Below are positions 1 through 9,501 of a stretch of DNA of 64,000 bases, in pieces; position 1 is the stretch's first letter; every line of letters begins with the position of its first letter. The notes under the pieces are model-generated. The model had not been told where the DNA came from. It worked only from the letters and a program-made list of their open reading frames with translations, and did not search any database. The DNA is taken from positions 124,001 to 188,000 of the forward strand of contig NZ_JACCCG010000002.1 of NCBI RefSeq assembly GCF_013410955.1, written 5' to 3'. The position numbers were made by a program, and so were the translations under genes. The stretch comes from Microbacterium sp. AK009 (GTDB taxonomy: Bacteria; Actinomycetota; Actinomycetes; Actinomycetales; Microbacteriaceae).

Positions 1-1539
<1,539 letters not shown>

Positions 1540-1540
<1 letters not shown>

Positions 1541-2751
1541 CAGTCGTTGCTCTCCTGGACGTTCGCGGCGCCGGGCCGGGCGTCACGGTGCGCGCGCACC
1601 ATGTCACGGAACCGGTCGAACAGATAGTTGGCGTCGTGCGGACCTGCCGCCGCCTCGGGGTGGTACTGCACCGAGAAGGCGGGGATGTCGAGGGCGCGAA
1701 GGCCCTCCACGACGTTGTCGTTCAAACCGACGTGGCTCACCTCGACCCGCCCGTAGCCCTGCGGGCTGTCGAAGGAGCCTTCCAGCGGCGCCTCTACGGC
1801 GAAGCCGTGATTGTGGGCGGTGATCTCCACGCGGCCGGTCGCCTTGTCGAGAACCGGCTGGTTGATGCCACGGTGCCCGAAGGGCAACTTGTAGGTGCCG
1901 AGGCCGAGAGCGCGACCGAGCAGCTGGTTGCCGAAGCAGATGCCGAAGAAGGGCAGCCGGTCATCGAGCACGGCGCGCAGCAGCTCGATGTGATCGGCCG
2001 ATGCGGCGGGGTCGCCCGGCCCGTTGGAGTAGAACACCGCGACGGGGTCGATGGCGCGGATGTCGTGGATCGTGGCGTTCTGGGGCAGGACGTGCACGTC
2101 GAAGCCCCGGTCGGCGAGGTTCTCGATCGTGGCCTGCTTGACCCCGAGATCGAGCACCGCGAGGGCGCCGAGGCGCTCACCCCGTGCGGGTGTGACCTCG
2201 ACGGCCGCGACCGACACCGTCGAGGAGAGGTTCAGTCCCGTCATCTCCGGGGCCTCCCGCACCACGCGCAGCTGCTGGTCGGCGTCCCAGCCGGCGGCAT
2301 CCCCGGAGAAGATCCCCCCGCGCATGCTGCCGGCCGAGCGGATGTGTCGGGTGACGGCTCGCGTGTCGATCCCGCTGATGCCGACGATCCCGTCGGCGGC
2401 CAGGGCCTCGTCGAGCGACTGCTCGGAGCGCCAGCTCGACACCACGCGAGCGGGGTCGCGGACGATGTAGCCGGCCACCCAGATGCGCCTCGACTCGACA
2501 TCCTCGGAATTCATCCCAGTGTTGCCGATGTGCGGGGCGGTCTGCAGGACGATCTGCCCCGCGTACGACGGGTCGGTCAGGGTCTCCTGGTAGCCGGTCA
2601 TGCCGGTGGAGAAGACGACCTCGCCGAGGGTCGTGCCGCGCGCGCCGTAGGCGCGTCCGGTATGGCGGGTGCCGTCCTCGAGGACGAGGACGGCAGGGTC
2701 GGTGGTCAGGAGCCCTGTGGTGGGAGGCACTGTGGTGGGGAGCCGGGTCAT
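1540..2751 (-). CDS. carA: Carbamoyl-phosphate synthase small (glutamine amidotransferase) subunit
   Basis: A 403-residue protein, normal for the family. It hydrolyses glutamine and channels ammonia to CarB. The N-terminal CPSase domain contains the [17 protein letters not shown] block at about residues 50-66. The C-terminal class I amidotransferase domain has the nucleophile in [12 protein letters not shown] (Cys near 272) and the late YHPEA motif carrying catalytic His and Glu. The start at MTRLPTT was chosen because its ATG overlaps the stop of the preceding gene by 4 nt (ATGA). A much longer upstream reading frame exists but lies over another gene. Confidence 0.97.
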
Positions 2752-3251
2752 GCGTCGTCTCCAGTCGGGGGAACGAGGGGTCGGATGGCGGTCGCGAGAG
2801 CCTGCGCGGAGGCTTCCTGCGGCCGGAAGTAGGAGTCGACGGGTGTGCCGTCGTCGAGCCGCCAAACGAGGCGGGTGAGACCGCCCGACTCCACGACACG
2901 GTCGATGGCGACGGTGGCCTGGTCGACGGCGGCGAGGCGGGCGCCGGCGAGGAAGAGACGGGGGGCGCCGTCGAGGTCGAGCGCGACACCGCCGTCGGTG
3001 ACGGTGACCTCGCCGCGGGCGCGGAAGCCCAGGTGGCGGATCGCGAGACGCTCCAGCGGCTCGTCGTGACGTGTGGTGGCGACGTACAGCACACCGAAGC
3101 GCGCGAGCTCCGCCGCCCCCTCGGGCGGGGCGCCCACCGGCGCAGCAAGCCCCGCGTCTCGACGCGATCGCCGGCGCCACGCCCTGGCGAGAAGGAGAAG
3201 GACGACGCCGACCCCGATCAGGGTGACGATGAGTGCACCCTCACGCGTCAT
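2748..3251 (-). CDS. PH-like membrane protein of the pyr operon
   Basis: A 167-residue protein with one N-terminal membrane segment (about residues 5-25, [20 protein letters not shown]) followed by a basic stretch and a soluble domain. A gene of this type sits between pyrC and carA in many Actinobacteria (for example Rv1382 in M. tuberculosis), and the soluble part is usually classed as a bacterial PH-like domain. Its function is unknown. It overlaps pyrC and carA by 4 nt on either side (ATGA both times), so it is translated with the pathway enzymes. A link of pyrimidine synthesis to the membrane is only speculation from context. Confidence 0.85.
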   Translation of the reverse strand: MTREGALIVTLIGVGVVLLLLARAWRRRSRRDAGLAAPVGAPPEGAAELARFGVLYVATTRHDEPLERLAIRHLGFRARGEVTVTDGGVALDLDGAPRLFLAGARLAAVDQATVAIDRVVESGGLTRLVWRLDDGTPVDSYFRPQEASAQALATAIRPLVPPTGDDA

Positions 3252-4582
3252 GCGTGCACCCCCGGCGTCTCGAGCACGTCGCCGTCGGCGACGGTGACCA
3301 CCCCGCGGTGCAGCGTCCAGCGGACCTCCCCCGGAAGGGCACGGCCGAGGTACGGCGAGTTCTCGCTCCGACCCCGGAGATCGGCCGTGGTGAACGGGCG
3401 CGGCGCGGCCGGGTCGTACAGGGTCAGCGACGCCGGCTGCCCGGCGGTCAGGGGCGTGCCTGCCCCCGAAAGGCGGCCGATGCGGGCGGGCGTCTCGGAC
3501 ATCACTCGGGCGACGTCGTCCCATCCGAGCATCCCGGTGTCGACCATCGCCTCGCGCACGACCCGCAGGGCACTCTCGAGCCCCACCATGCCGTTCGCCG
3601 CGGCCTGCCACTCGCAGGCCTTCGCCTCGGCGGGGTGGGGGGCGTGGTCGGTGGCGACGATGTCGATCGTGCCGTCGGCGAGGCCCTCCCGCACGGCCCG
3701 CACGTCTTCTTCTCGGCGAAGCGGCGGATTGACCTTGAACCGGGCGTCGTAGCCGCGAACGAGCTCGTCGGTCAGGAGCAGGTGGTGGGGGGTCACCTCG
3801 GCGGTCACCGCGACCCCGCGGCGCTTGGCCCACCGGATGATGTCGACCGACCCGGCGGTGGAGAGGTGGCAGACGTGCAGGCGCGAGCCGACGTGCTCGG
3901 CCAGGAGCACATCGCGGGCGATGATCGACTCCTCTGCGACCGCGGGCCAGCCCGCAAGACCCAGCTCGGCCGACACCGCTCCCTCGTTCATCTGCGCACC
4001 CTCGGTGAGCCGCGGGTCCTGCGCGTGCTGCGCGATGACGCCGTCGAACGCTTTGACGTACTCCAGCGCCCGGCGCATGATCAGCGGATCCCAGACGCAG
4101 AACCCGTCGTCGCTGAACACGCGGACGCGCGCTCGCGAGTGTGCCATCGCACCGAGCTCGGCGAGGCTCTCACCGCGCTGCCCGACGGTGACGGCGCCGA
4201 TCGGCTGCACGGTCACGTATCCCGCCGCCTCGCCCAGTGCGAGCTCCTGCTCGACGACCCCGGCGGTGTCGGCGACGGGCGAGGTGTTCGGCATGGCGAA
4301 CACCGTGGTGTAGCCGCCGGCGGCGGCGGCACGCGAGCCCGTGAGCACCGTCTCGGCGTGCTCGAATCCGGGTTCGCGCAGGTGCGCGTGGAGGTCGACC
4401 AGGCCCGGGAGCGCGATGAGCCCGTCGGCATCGATCACGGTGGCACCGGCGCGGCTGAGGCCCGGGCCGATCTCGGAGATCACCCCGCCCTCGATGAGCA
4501 TGTCGACTCGTTCCCCGGCGAGCGGGGCCGCGCCGCGGATGAGCAGGGGGGCCGGGGTGACGGGGTGAGGGGCGCTCATCAT
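3248..4582 (-). CDS. pyrC: Dihydroorotase
   Basis: A 444-residue class I dihydroorotase of the amidohydrolase superfamily, closing carbamoyl-aspartate to dihydroorotate. Metal ligands are visible in [13 protein letters not shown] (His near 65 and 67), and the catalytic Asp is in ATDHAPHP near residue 310. Two consecutive ATG codons are possible starts (4582 and 4579). The first gives an ATGA overlap with the pyrB stop. Confidence 0.96.
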   Translation of the reverse strand: MMSAPHPVTPAPLLIRGAAPLAGERVDMLIEGGVISEIGPGLSRAGATVIDADGLIALPGLVDLHAHLREPGFEHAETVLTGSRAAAAGGYTTVFAMPNTSPVADTAGVVEQELALGEAAGYVTVQPIGAVTVGQRGESLAELGAMAHSRARVRVFSDDGFCVWDPLIMRRALEYVKAFDGVIAQHAQDPRLTEGAQMNEGAVSAELGLAGWPAVAEESIIARDVLLAEHVGSRLHVCHLSTAGSVDIIRWAKRRGVAVTAEVTPHHLLLTDELVRGYDARFKVNPPLRREEDVRAVREGLADGTIDIVATDHAPHPAEAKACEWQAAANGMVGLESALRVVREAMVDTGMLGWDDVARVMSETPARIGRLSGAGTPLTAGQPASLTLYDPAAPRPFTTADLRGRSENSPYLGRALPGEVRWTLHRGVVTVADGDVLETPGVHA

Positions 4583-5541
4583 CCGTCCTCTCTCTCGTCG
4601 TCGCGCTCGCCGGCCAGCAGCAGATACAGCACGGCCATGCGCACGGACACACCGTTGGTCACCTGCTCGAGCACCGTCGACCGCGCGGAATCCGCGGCTT
4701 CGGCGGCGATCTCCAGCCCTCTGTTCATCGGGCCCGGGTGCAACACCATCGTATCGGGAGGAAGGGCGGCGACCCGTTGCCGTGACAGCCCCCAGACCCG
4801 GGCGTACTCCCGCTCGGTGGGGAAATAGGCGGCGCGCATCCGTTCGAGCTGGATACGCAGCATCATCACCGCATCGGGGCCCGCGGCGATCGCGTGGTCG
4901 AGGTCGTAGTCGACCGTGACCGGCCAGTTCGAGACATCCTGCGGGATCAGCGTCGGTGGAGCGACGAGGGTGACATCCGCACCGAGGGTGGTGAGGAGCC
5001 AGACGTTGGAGCGGGCGACCCGCGAGTGGAGGATGTCGCCGACGATCGTGACGCGGACGCCGTCGAGTCCGAGGCCGCGGCTGTCGTCACCGAACCGGCG
5101 CTTGCGGATCGTGAAGGCGTCCAGGAGCGCCTGGGTGGGATGCTCGTGGGTGCCGTCGCCGGCGTTGACCACGCCCGCGGTGATCCAGCCGCTCGTGGCG
5201 AGGGTGCGCGGTGCCCCCGAGGCGCCGTGACGGATGACGACCGCGTCGGCTCCCATGGCCTGCAGCGTCTGGGCGGTGTCCTGCAGCGACTCGCCCTTCG
5301 ACACGCTGGAGCCCTTGGCCGAGAAGTTGATGACGTCGGCCGACAGACGCTTGGCCGCCGCCTCGAACGAGATGCGGGTGCGGGTGGAGTCTTCGAAGAA
5401 GAGGTTGACCACGGTCTTGCCGCGAAGCGTCGGCAGCTTCTTCACCTCGCGCCGCTGCGTGCCGGCCATGTCCTCGGCGACGTCGAGGATGGCGATGGCG
5501 CGCTGCCGGTCGAGGGTCTTGGTATCGAGCAGGTGCCTCAT
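4579..5541 (-). CDS. pyrB: Aspartate carbamoyltransferase catalytic subunit
   Basis: A 320-residue enzyme joining carbamoyl phosphate and aspartate, the first committed step of pyrimidine synthesis. The carbamoyl-phosphate loop FFEDSTRTR is at residues 48-56 and HPTQALLD lies near 140. No pyrI regulatory subunit gene is present, as expected for Gram-positive ATCases. The start overlaps the pyrR stop by 4 nt (ATGA). Confidence 0.97.
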   Translation of the reverse strand: MRHLLDTKTLDRQRAIAILDVAEDMAGTQRREVKKLPTLRGKTVVNLFFEDSTRTRISFEAAAKRLSADVINFSAKGSSVSKGESLQDTAQTLQAMGADAVVIRHGASGAPRTLATSGWITAGVVNAGDGTHEHPTQALLDAFTIRKRRFGDDSRGLGLDGVRVTIVGDILHSRVARSNVWLLTTLGADVTLVAPPTLIPQDVSNWPVTVDYDLDHAIAAGPDAVMMLRIQLERMRAAYFPTEREYARVWGLSRQRVAALPPDTMVLHPGPMNRGLEIAAEAADSARSTVLEQVTNGVSVRMAVLYLLLAGERDDEREDG

Positions 5542-6077
5542 TGCGCTCCTCCCTCGATCGAGACGGAGTCTTCGCCGTCGATCTCGCGCAGGCGCACATT
5601 GACCCGTTCCTCACGGGCACTGGGGAGGTTCTTGCCGACGAAGTCGGGGCGGATGGGCAATTCGCGATGCCCGCGATCGACGAGGGTCGCCAGGCGCACC
5701 GCCGCGGGGCGACCGATGTCCTGCAGTGCGTCGAGCGCTGCCCGGATGCTTCGTCCGGAGAAGAGCACGTCGTCGACCAGCACGACCACCGCGCCGTCGA
5801 TGCCACCCGGCGGGATCTGGGTGGGGTGAGGTGCCCGCGTCGGATGGCGGTGCAGGTCGTCGCGGTACATCGTGACATCCAGCGCTCCGACGGGGACGGG
5901 CGCGCCGCCGAACGCGGTCACGAACGCGGCGATGCGTTCGGCGAGAGGGACGCCACGCGTCGGAATGCCGAGGATGACGAGACCGTCGGGTCCCTTGTTG
6001 GACTCGAGGATCTCGTGGGAGATCCGAGTCAATGCCCGAGTGATGTCGGCGTCGTGCAGCACGGTGCGCACGGTCAT
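5538..6077 (-). CDS. pyrR: Bifunctional pyr operon regulator / uracil phosphoribosyltransferase
   Basis: A 179-residue PyrR, an RNA-binding regulator with weak UPRTase activity. The PRPP loop [14 protein letters not shown] spans about residues 97-110. The start MTVRTVLHD was chosen over an upstream in-frame start because a strong purine-rich ribosome site (GGAGAAGGGAG, 6084-6094) precedes it. As the first gene of the operon it presumably controls itself and all downstream genes through the adjacent RNA hairpin (6093-6108). Confidence 0.95.
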   Translation of the reverse strand: MTVRTVLHDADITRALTRISHEILESNKGPDGLVILGIPTRGVPLAERIAAFVTAFGGAPVPVGALDVTMYRDDLHRHPTRAPHPTQIPPGGIDGAVVVLVDDVLFSGRSIRAALDALQDIGRPAAVRLATLVDRGHRELPIRPDFVGKNLPSAREERVNVRLREIDGEDSVSIEGGAQ

Positions 6078-6083
6078 CCGCCG

Positions 6084-6108
6084 CTCCCTTCTCCGCCTCA
6101 CGGGACGG
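6084..6108 (-). promoter_or_regulatory. PyrR binding-loop hairpin beside the pyrR ribosome site
   Basis: Read on the minus strand, 6108-6093 folds as CCG-U-CC [CGUGA] GG-CGG: a 5-bp stem with one bulged U and a CGUGA loop. It contains UCCCGUGAGGC, matching the PyrR anti-antiterminator core UCCNGNGAGGY. The 3' stem bases are the first bases of the purine-rich ribosome site GGAGAAGGGAG (6094-6084), so PyrR binding should block ribosome loading. Translational repression by PyrR has been described for mycobacteria. No separate terminator is evident. Confidence 0.7.
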
Positions 6109-6136
6109 GTTTAAAGGTTGCCGGTTACCGCGCCTC

Positions 6137-6142
6137 AGACTA
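6137..6142 (-). promoter_or_regulatory. Candidate -10 hexamer of the pyr operon
   Basis: TAGTCT on the minus strand, 60 nt before the pyrR start. It fits the actinobacterial TAnnnT pattern and would give a leader of about 53 nt that includes the PyrR hairpin. No convincing -35 box is seen at 17-18 nt. Confidence 0.35.
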
Positions 6143-6169
6143 CCGGACGAGGCGGGATCCCCGCTTCCC

Positions 6170-6320
6170 TGCGGATCCCCCTCCCCCGCCGCATCCCGTT
6201 CCCCGCCGCCTCCCGTTCCCCGCCGCCCCCCGTTCCCCGCCGCCTCCCGTTCCCCCGGCCGCGGCCGCTCCTGCCCCCGCCGCCTCCCGTTCCCCCGCCC
6301 CCGCGCCTCCTCCCGCCCTC
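6170..6320. repeat. C-rich minisatellite-like tract
   Basis: An imperfect tandem repeat of a 16-17-nt unit resembling CCGTTCCCCGCCGCCTC, about six degenerate copies and almost pure C/G/T on the plus strand. It lies between pyrR and the DUF559 gene. Several overlapping frames through it are open only because of composition. Apart from this tract and one hairpin copy (6330-6402), no gene was found between 6109 and 6433. Confidence 0.75.
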
Positions 6321-6329
6321 GCCCCGCTC

Positions 6330-6402
6330 GCATCCGTTCGTCGCAGATGCACGCCGCAGACGGTCCAGAACGTGCAAATGTGACGAACGAAGACCGGATG
6401 CA
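6330..6402. repeat. Hairpin repeat family 1, copy A (degenerate)
   Basis: Left arm GCATCCGTTCGTCGCAGATG (from 6330) and a right arm with GTGACGAACGAAG...CGGATGC (to 6402) form an imperfect inverted repeat around a loop near 6355-6370. The arms match those of the three copies at 7444-7500, 7576-7630 and 7700-7758. It lies just past the 3' end of the DUF559 gene, while the other copies lie on its 5' side. Confidence 0.7.
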
Positions 6403-6433
6403 GCGGGGATCCCCCTTACGGCGGGCAGCGACG

Positions 6434-7387
6434 TCAGCGCCGTGCGCGCAGAGCGGCGGCGACGCGGTCGATGTACTGCACGGGGTGGTGGAAGAGCTGG
6501 GTCCGCGCGACCCTGATGACCCGCCAGCCCGCATCGGTCAGCCGCTCGTGCTTCTCGAGGTCGCGCTGCCATTGCGCCGCGTCGGTGCGGTGCTGGTCGC
6601 CCTCGTACTCGATCGCGATCCGGAGGTCCGGGTACGCCAGGTCGACGCAGCCGAGGAAGTCTCCCGCAGGCCCGTACACCTCGTGGTCGGTCACCGGCTC
6701 GGGGAGTCCGGCATCGACGAGCAGCAGTCGCGCCCAGGTCTCCGTGCGCGACGCCACCCCGGGGCGGATGCGTCCGAGCGCCTCGCGCAGTGCGGTCGCA
6801 CCGAGCCGGCGGCCGGACTCTGCAGCGCGCCGAAGATCGTCGAGGTCGGCCAGCGGTGGACGCAGGAGGTAGCTGAACTGCCCCGCGACGCGCGGCGCGC
6901 GCACGACCGCATCACCGACGGCGACAAGGTCGTACGCGCCGATCATCGGCGCCAGCATCGCCCACGTCGTCGCCGGGTCGGAGACGGGTACCCCGAAACG
7001 CGGGTGCCGCACGACCCGGACGAGGTCGGGGCGGACCTGATGACCGACGGTCCCCGCAGCTCGCGGCGCGCGCCCTGGCGTCGACACGTGGATGCGCGCA
7101 TCGGACAGGAACGGCATCGGCAGATCCCAGAGAAGCGCGGCCGTGGTGTGGCTGAAGCAGCCGCCGACGTTCATCCGGATGCCGAACTGCAGCGCCGCCT
7201 CTATGATGGCGGCGCGCTCCGCGGCGGCGGGATGCGCGGGCGGCTCGAGGTGTCGTGGCTCAGCGCGGACGCCGTGGAACGGTCTGTCGAGTCCGCGACG
7301 GTCGACCCAGCGGCGCGACCTGCCTCTCCTTCGTGCGTCGGCGACGGTGAAGGCTCCGTCCGATGAGCGTTGCGCACCTGCATCCAT
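6434..7387 (-). CDS. DUF559 / PD-(D/E)XK endonuclease-like protein
   Basis: A 317-residue protein. The C-terminal half carries the Vsr-like DUF559 pattern: YPDLRIAIEYEGDQH, then QRDLEKHERLTDAGWRVIRV, with the acidic and His residues of a PD-(D/E)XK fold. The N-terminal part resembles the winged-helix domain often fused to DUF559 in Actinobacteria (AFTVADARRRG...FHGVR). No substrate is known for this group. The start MDAGAQRSS was chosen because homologous architecture begins there. No strong ribosome site is seen and a longer upstream frame exists. Hairpin repeats of one family lie on both sides, suggesting an accessory gene. Confidence 0.75.
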   Translation of the reverse strand: MDAGAQRSSDGAFTVADARRRGRSRRWVDRRGLDRPFHGVRAEPRHLEPPAHPAAAERAAIIEAALQFGIRMNVGGCFSHTTAALLWDLPMPFLSDARIHVSTPGRAPRAAGTVGHQVRPDLVRVVRHPRFGVPVSDPATTWAMLAPMIGAYDLVAVGDAVVRAPRVAGQFSYLLRPPLADLDDLRRAAESGRRLGATALREALGRIRPGVASRTETWARLLLVDAGLPEPVTDHEVYGPAGDFLGCVDLAYPDLRIAIEYEGDQHRTDAAQWQRDLEKHERLTDAGWRVIRVARTQLFHHPVQYIDRVAAALRARR

Positions 7388-7426
7388 GCGACCAGGGTGC
7401 CGGTCGCGCCCCCTTACCCTCCGGCG

Positions 7427-7435
7427 TTGTCCACA
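7427..7435. promoter_or_regulatory. Single DnaA-box-like 9-mer
   Basis: TTGTCCACA, identical to the high-GC actinobacterial DnaA box, lies 40 bp upstream of the DUF559 start. Two further identical 9-mers in the window lie near gene starts (26038-26046 and 41660-41668). An isolated box is not an origin. It could titrate DnaA or regulate the gene, or be chance. Confidence 0.35.
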
Positions 7436-7443
7436 GTCCCTTC

Positions 7444-7500
7444 TCGTCCGTCGCAGGTGTACACCGGTGAGCCCCCCAGGCGTACATCTGCGACGAACGA
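7444..7500. repeat. Hairpin repeat family 1, copy B
   Basis: Left arm TCGTCCGTCGCAGGTGTACA and right arm GTACATCTGCGACGAACGA form about 20 imperfect pairs around a short loop (near 7466-7478). First of three copies spaced about 130 bp apart upstream of the DUF559 gene. Confidence 0.85.
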
Positions 7501-7575
7501 AGGGGGCGGAGGGTGCCGCCTCGCTGCGGGGGCGCGTGCGCAGCGTTACGGGCGCAGCGCAACGCTGCCCCCGTT

Positions 7576-7632
7576 GGTTCGTCGCAGATGTACGCGTCGC
7601 GCGGTTGCGGGCGGACATCTGCGACGAACGAA
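7576..7632. repeat. Hairpin repeat family 1, copy C
   Basis: Left arm GGTTCGTCGCAGATGTACGC (7576-7595) and right arm GCGGACATCTGCGACGAACG (7611-7630), with one mispair in about 20 and a 15-nt loop. The centre lies 131 bp from copy B. Confidence 0.85.
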
Positions 7633-7664
7633 GGGGGGCGGGGCACGATGCGGCGGCGTGCAAC

Positions 7665-7686
7665 GGGCAGCGCGGTCCGCTGCCCG
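7665..7686. repeat. Secondary hairpin between family 1 copies C and D
   Basis: GGGCAGCG and CGCTGCCC form a perfect 8-bp stem around a short loop in the stretch separating two family 1 hairpins. It is part of the same non-coding array. Confidence 0.6.
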
Positions 7687-7699
7687 AAGGCACGACGGG

Positions 7700-7760
7700 T
7701 TCGTTCGTCGCAGGTGTACGCATTCCCCGCTCCCGGGCGTACATCTGCGACGAACGAACG
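7700..7760. repeat. Hairpin repeat family 1, copy D
   Basis: Left arm TTCGTTCGTCGCAGGTGTAC (7700-7719) and right arm GTACATCTGCGACGAACGAA (7739-7758) form the best-preserved copy, with only one G-T type mismatch over about 22 pairs. The centre lies 126 bp from copy C. The whole stretch 7388-7832 contains no credible gene, only these hairpins and GC-rich spacers. Confidence 0.85.
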
Positions 7761-7832
7761 AAGGGCAGACGGAGGATGCTGCGGCGCAGCGCGACACCGG
7801 CGCAGCGCGACACCGCTCCGCAGCGCGGCGGA

Positions 7833-9404
7833 TCAGGCCGCAGGGGCCTCGGCGCGGTCGGCGGTCTCGTCCGCCTGGGTCGCCCGGATCTCATGCCCCT
7901 GCGAGGTCAGGCACTTGCCTGACGTGAGGTCCCACTTCCAGTCGTGGAGACTGCACGTGAGCACGCCGCCCTCGACCTTGCCGGTCTTCGACAAATCGGC
8001 CCGCAGATGCGGGCACCGCCGCTGCACGACCCAGTCGGCGAGGCGGATGTCTTCCGAGACGTCGGACTGCTCGGCGTACCAGTTCTCCACGTACTCGATG
8101 CGGTCCCGCGACAGGCACTTCAGGAACGTCGTGAGGAACTCGTTGAACTTGCCCGAGCGACCGACCTCGAACTGCATCGACAGGAAGATCGAGTTCGACC
8201 AGTCGATCTCATGGTCGCGGATGTTGGTCGACACGAGGTCGGCGGGGATCGTGTACCAGTAGATGCACTCCTCGCCGTCGTACTCTCGCACCTTCGCGCG
8301 CGGGAAGTCGACGACCATGTCCAGCTCGCCGATGCGGAAGCGCACGTTTCCCCCGACGCCGTTGCGGATCGTGCGCGCCCGGCGCAGCAGCGGCTCCCAC
8401 CACTCCTTGATCGCCGCGAGCATCTCGCCCGGCGGCAGCACGGGGGCGCGAGTGGCCTCCTCCGCGGCGATCTCGTCCTGCCGCGCGTCGCGCTGCTCGG
8501 CGAGGTAGGCCCACTTGTCATCGAAGATGCGGTCGATCTCGGCCTCGGTGTAGAGCGTCTGGGTCACCGTCAGCGCGCCGTCGTTCATCTCCACGACCGT
8601 GCCGGGAACGAATTCGTACCCCTTCTGAGCGGGACGCACCTCGGCCATGTGCCGGAGGAACTCGCGCTGATCGGTGAAGATCGCATCGCCGTCCAGGCCC
8701 TGGCCGTTGTACTTGAACAGCGCCTCGCGCAGGAACATGGGCGGTCCCGCCATGGGGAACACGTGCTCCGCGTCGACCTTCTCGATGTAGTACATCGCCC
8801 GTTTGTTCTGGGCGTCCCGCTTGAGCCCGGCGAAGTTGCGCTTGGCGTCGGCGGGGAGGTCGTAGACCATCGGCCACCAGATCGCACCCGAGACCTGGGT
8901 GAAGTAGGCCTCGGGCTGGGAGAACGCCGTCAGCTTCTCCAGGTCCAGGGGGTGGGAATCGTTCTGATTCAGGATGCTGGCGGTGCCGTCGTCCACCGAC
9001 AGGGACGAATCCCCGATGGGGCCGTCGCTCGGCGCACGCAGCGGCGTGACCATCAGCTTCAACGGTCCGAACTCCAGCGGCACACCGGCCCGGGTGAAGA
9101 TGATGTTGTCGTACCCGAGCCGTCGGAGGTCCTGCTCGAGGTCGTCGGTGGGGTACTCCGGGAGGAGGACCCGGATGTCCTTGGAGACGTACCGCTCGAG
9201 CAGCGCAGGGTCGAAATGGTCGCGGTGCCGGTGGGAGATGTAGAGGAAGTCGGCGGCGCCGAAGCGTTCCCAGTCCAGGGCCCGGTTGTCCGGGAAGGGA
9301 AACCACGAGCCGAAGAAGGTTGGTCCCATGACGGGGTCGCAGAGGATGCTGCCACCGCGCGTTTCGATGAACATTCCCGCGTGCCCGAGGCCTGTGATCC
9401 GCAT
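7833..9404 (-). CDS. Metallo-beta-lactamase-fold protein with C-terminal Rieske domain
   Basis: A 523-residue protein. The N-terminal MBL domain carries the metal motif HRHRDH near residue 59. The C-terminal Rieske [2Fe-2S] domain has CPH (near 472) and CSLH spaced about 18 residues later, the full Cys-His/Cys-His ligand set. MBL plus Rieske is the composition of CMP-N-acetylneuraminate hydroxylase (CMAH), but there the Rieske domain is N-terminal; here the order is reversed. The substrate is unknown. A GGAGGAG ribosome site precedes the ATG. Downstream of guanine deaminase with a 97-nt gap. Confidence 0.8.
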   Translation of the reverse strand: MRITGLGHAGMFIETRGGSILCDPVMGPTFFGSWFPFPDNRALDWERFGAADFLYISHRHRDHFDPALLERYVSKDIRVLLPEYPTDDLEQDLRRLGYDNIIFTRAGVPLEFGPLKLMVTPLRAPSDGPIGDSSLSVDDGTASILNQNDSHPLDLEKLTAFSQPEAYFTQVSGAIWWPMVYDLPADAKRNFAGLKRDAQNKRAMYYIEKVDAEHVFPMAGPPMFLREALFKYNGQGLDGDAIFTDQREFLRHMAEVRPAQKGYEFVPGTVVEMNDGALTVTQTLYTEAEIDRIFDDKWAYLAEQRDARQDEIAAEEATRAPVLPPGEMLAAIKEWWEPLLRRARTIRNGVGGNVRFRIGELDMVVDFPRAKVREYDGEECIYWYTIPADLVSTNIRDHEIDWSNSIFLSMQFEVGRSGKFNEFLTTFLKCLSRDRIEYVENWYAEQSDVSEDIRLADWVVQRRCPHLRADLSKTGKVEGGVLTCSLHDWKWDLTSGKCLTSQGHEIRATQADETADRAEAPAA

Positions 9405-9501
9405 GCGTCTCCTCCGTGTCGAACCGGAGTGATTCTACGCGGGTCGCCTCCGCATCGGCCGAGCGTGCGAACGCATGGCGCGGCCGCACGGCGCAGCTTC
9501 T

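Noticed and set aside
7427..7435. Replication origin because of a DnaA box
   Set aside because: A single box, no cluster, no dnaA/dnaN/gyrB genes and no AT-rich region.
7444..7760. CRISPR-like array
   Set aside because: Repeats are long inverted repeats about 128 bp apart with dissimilar GC-rich spacers, only three copies, and no cas gene nearby.
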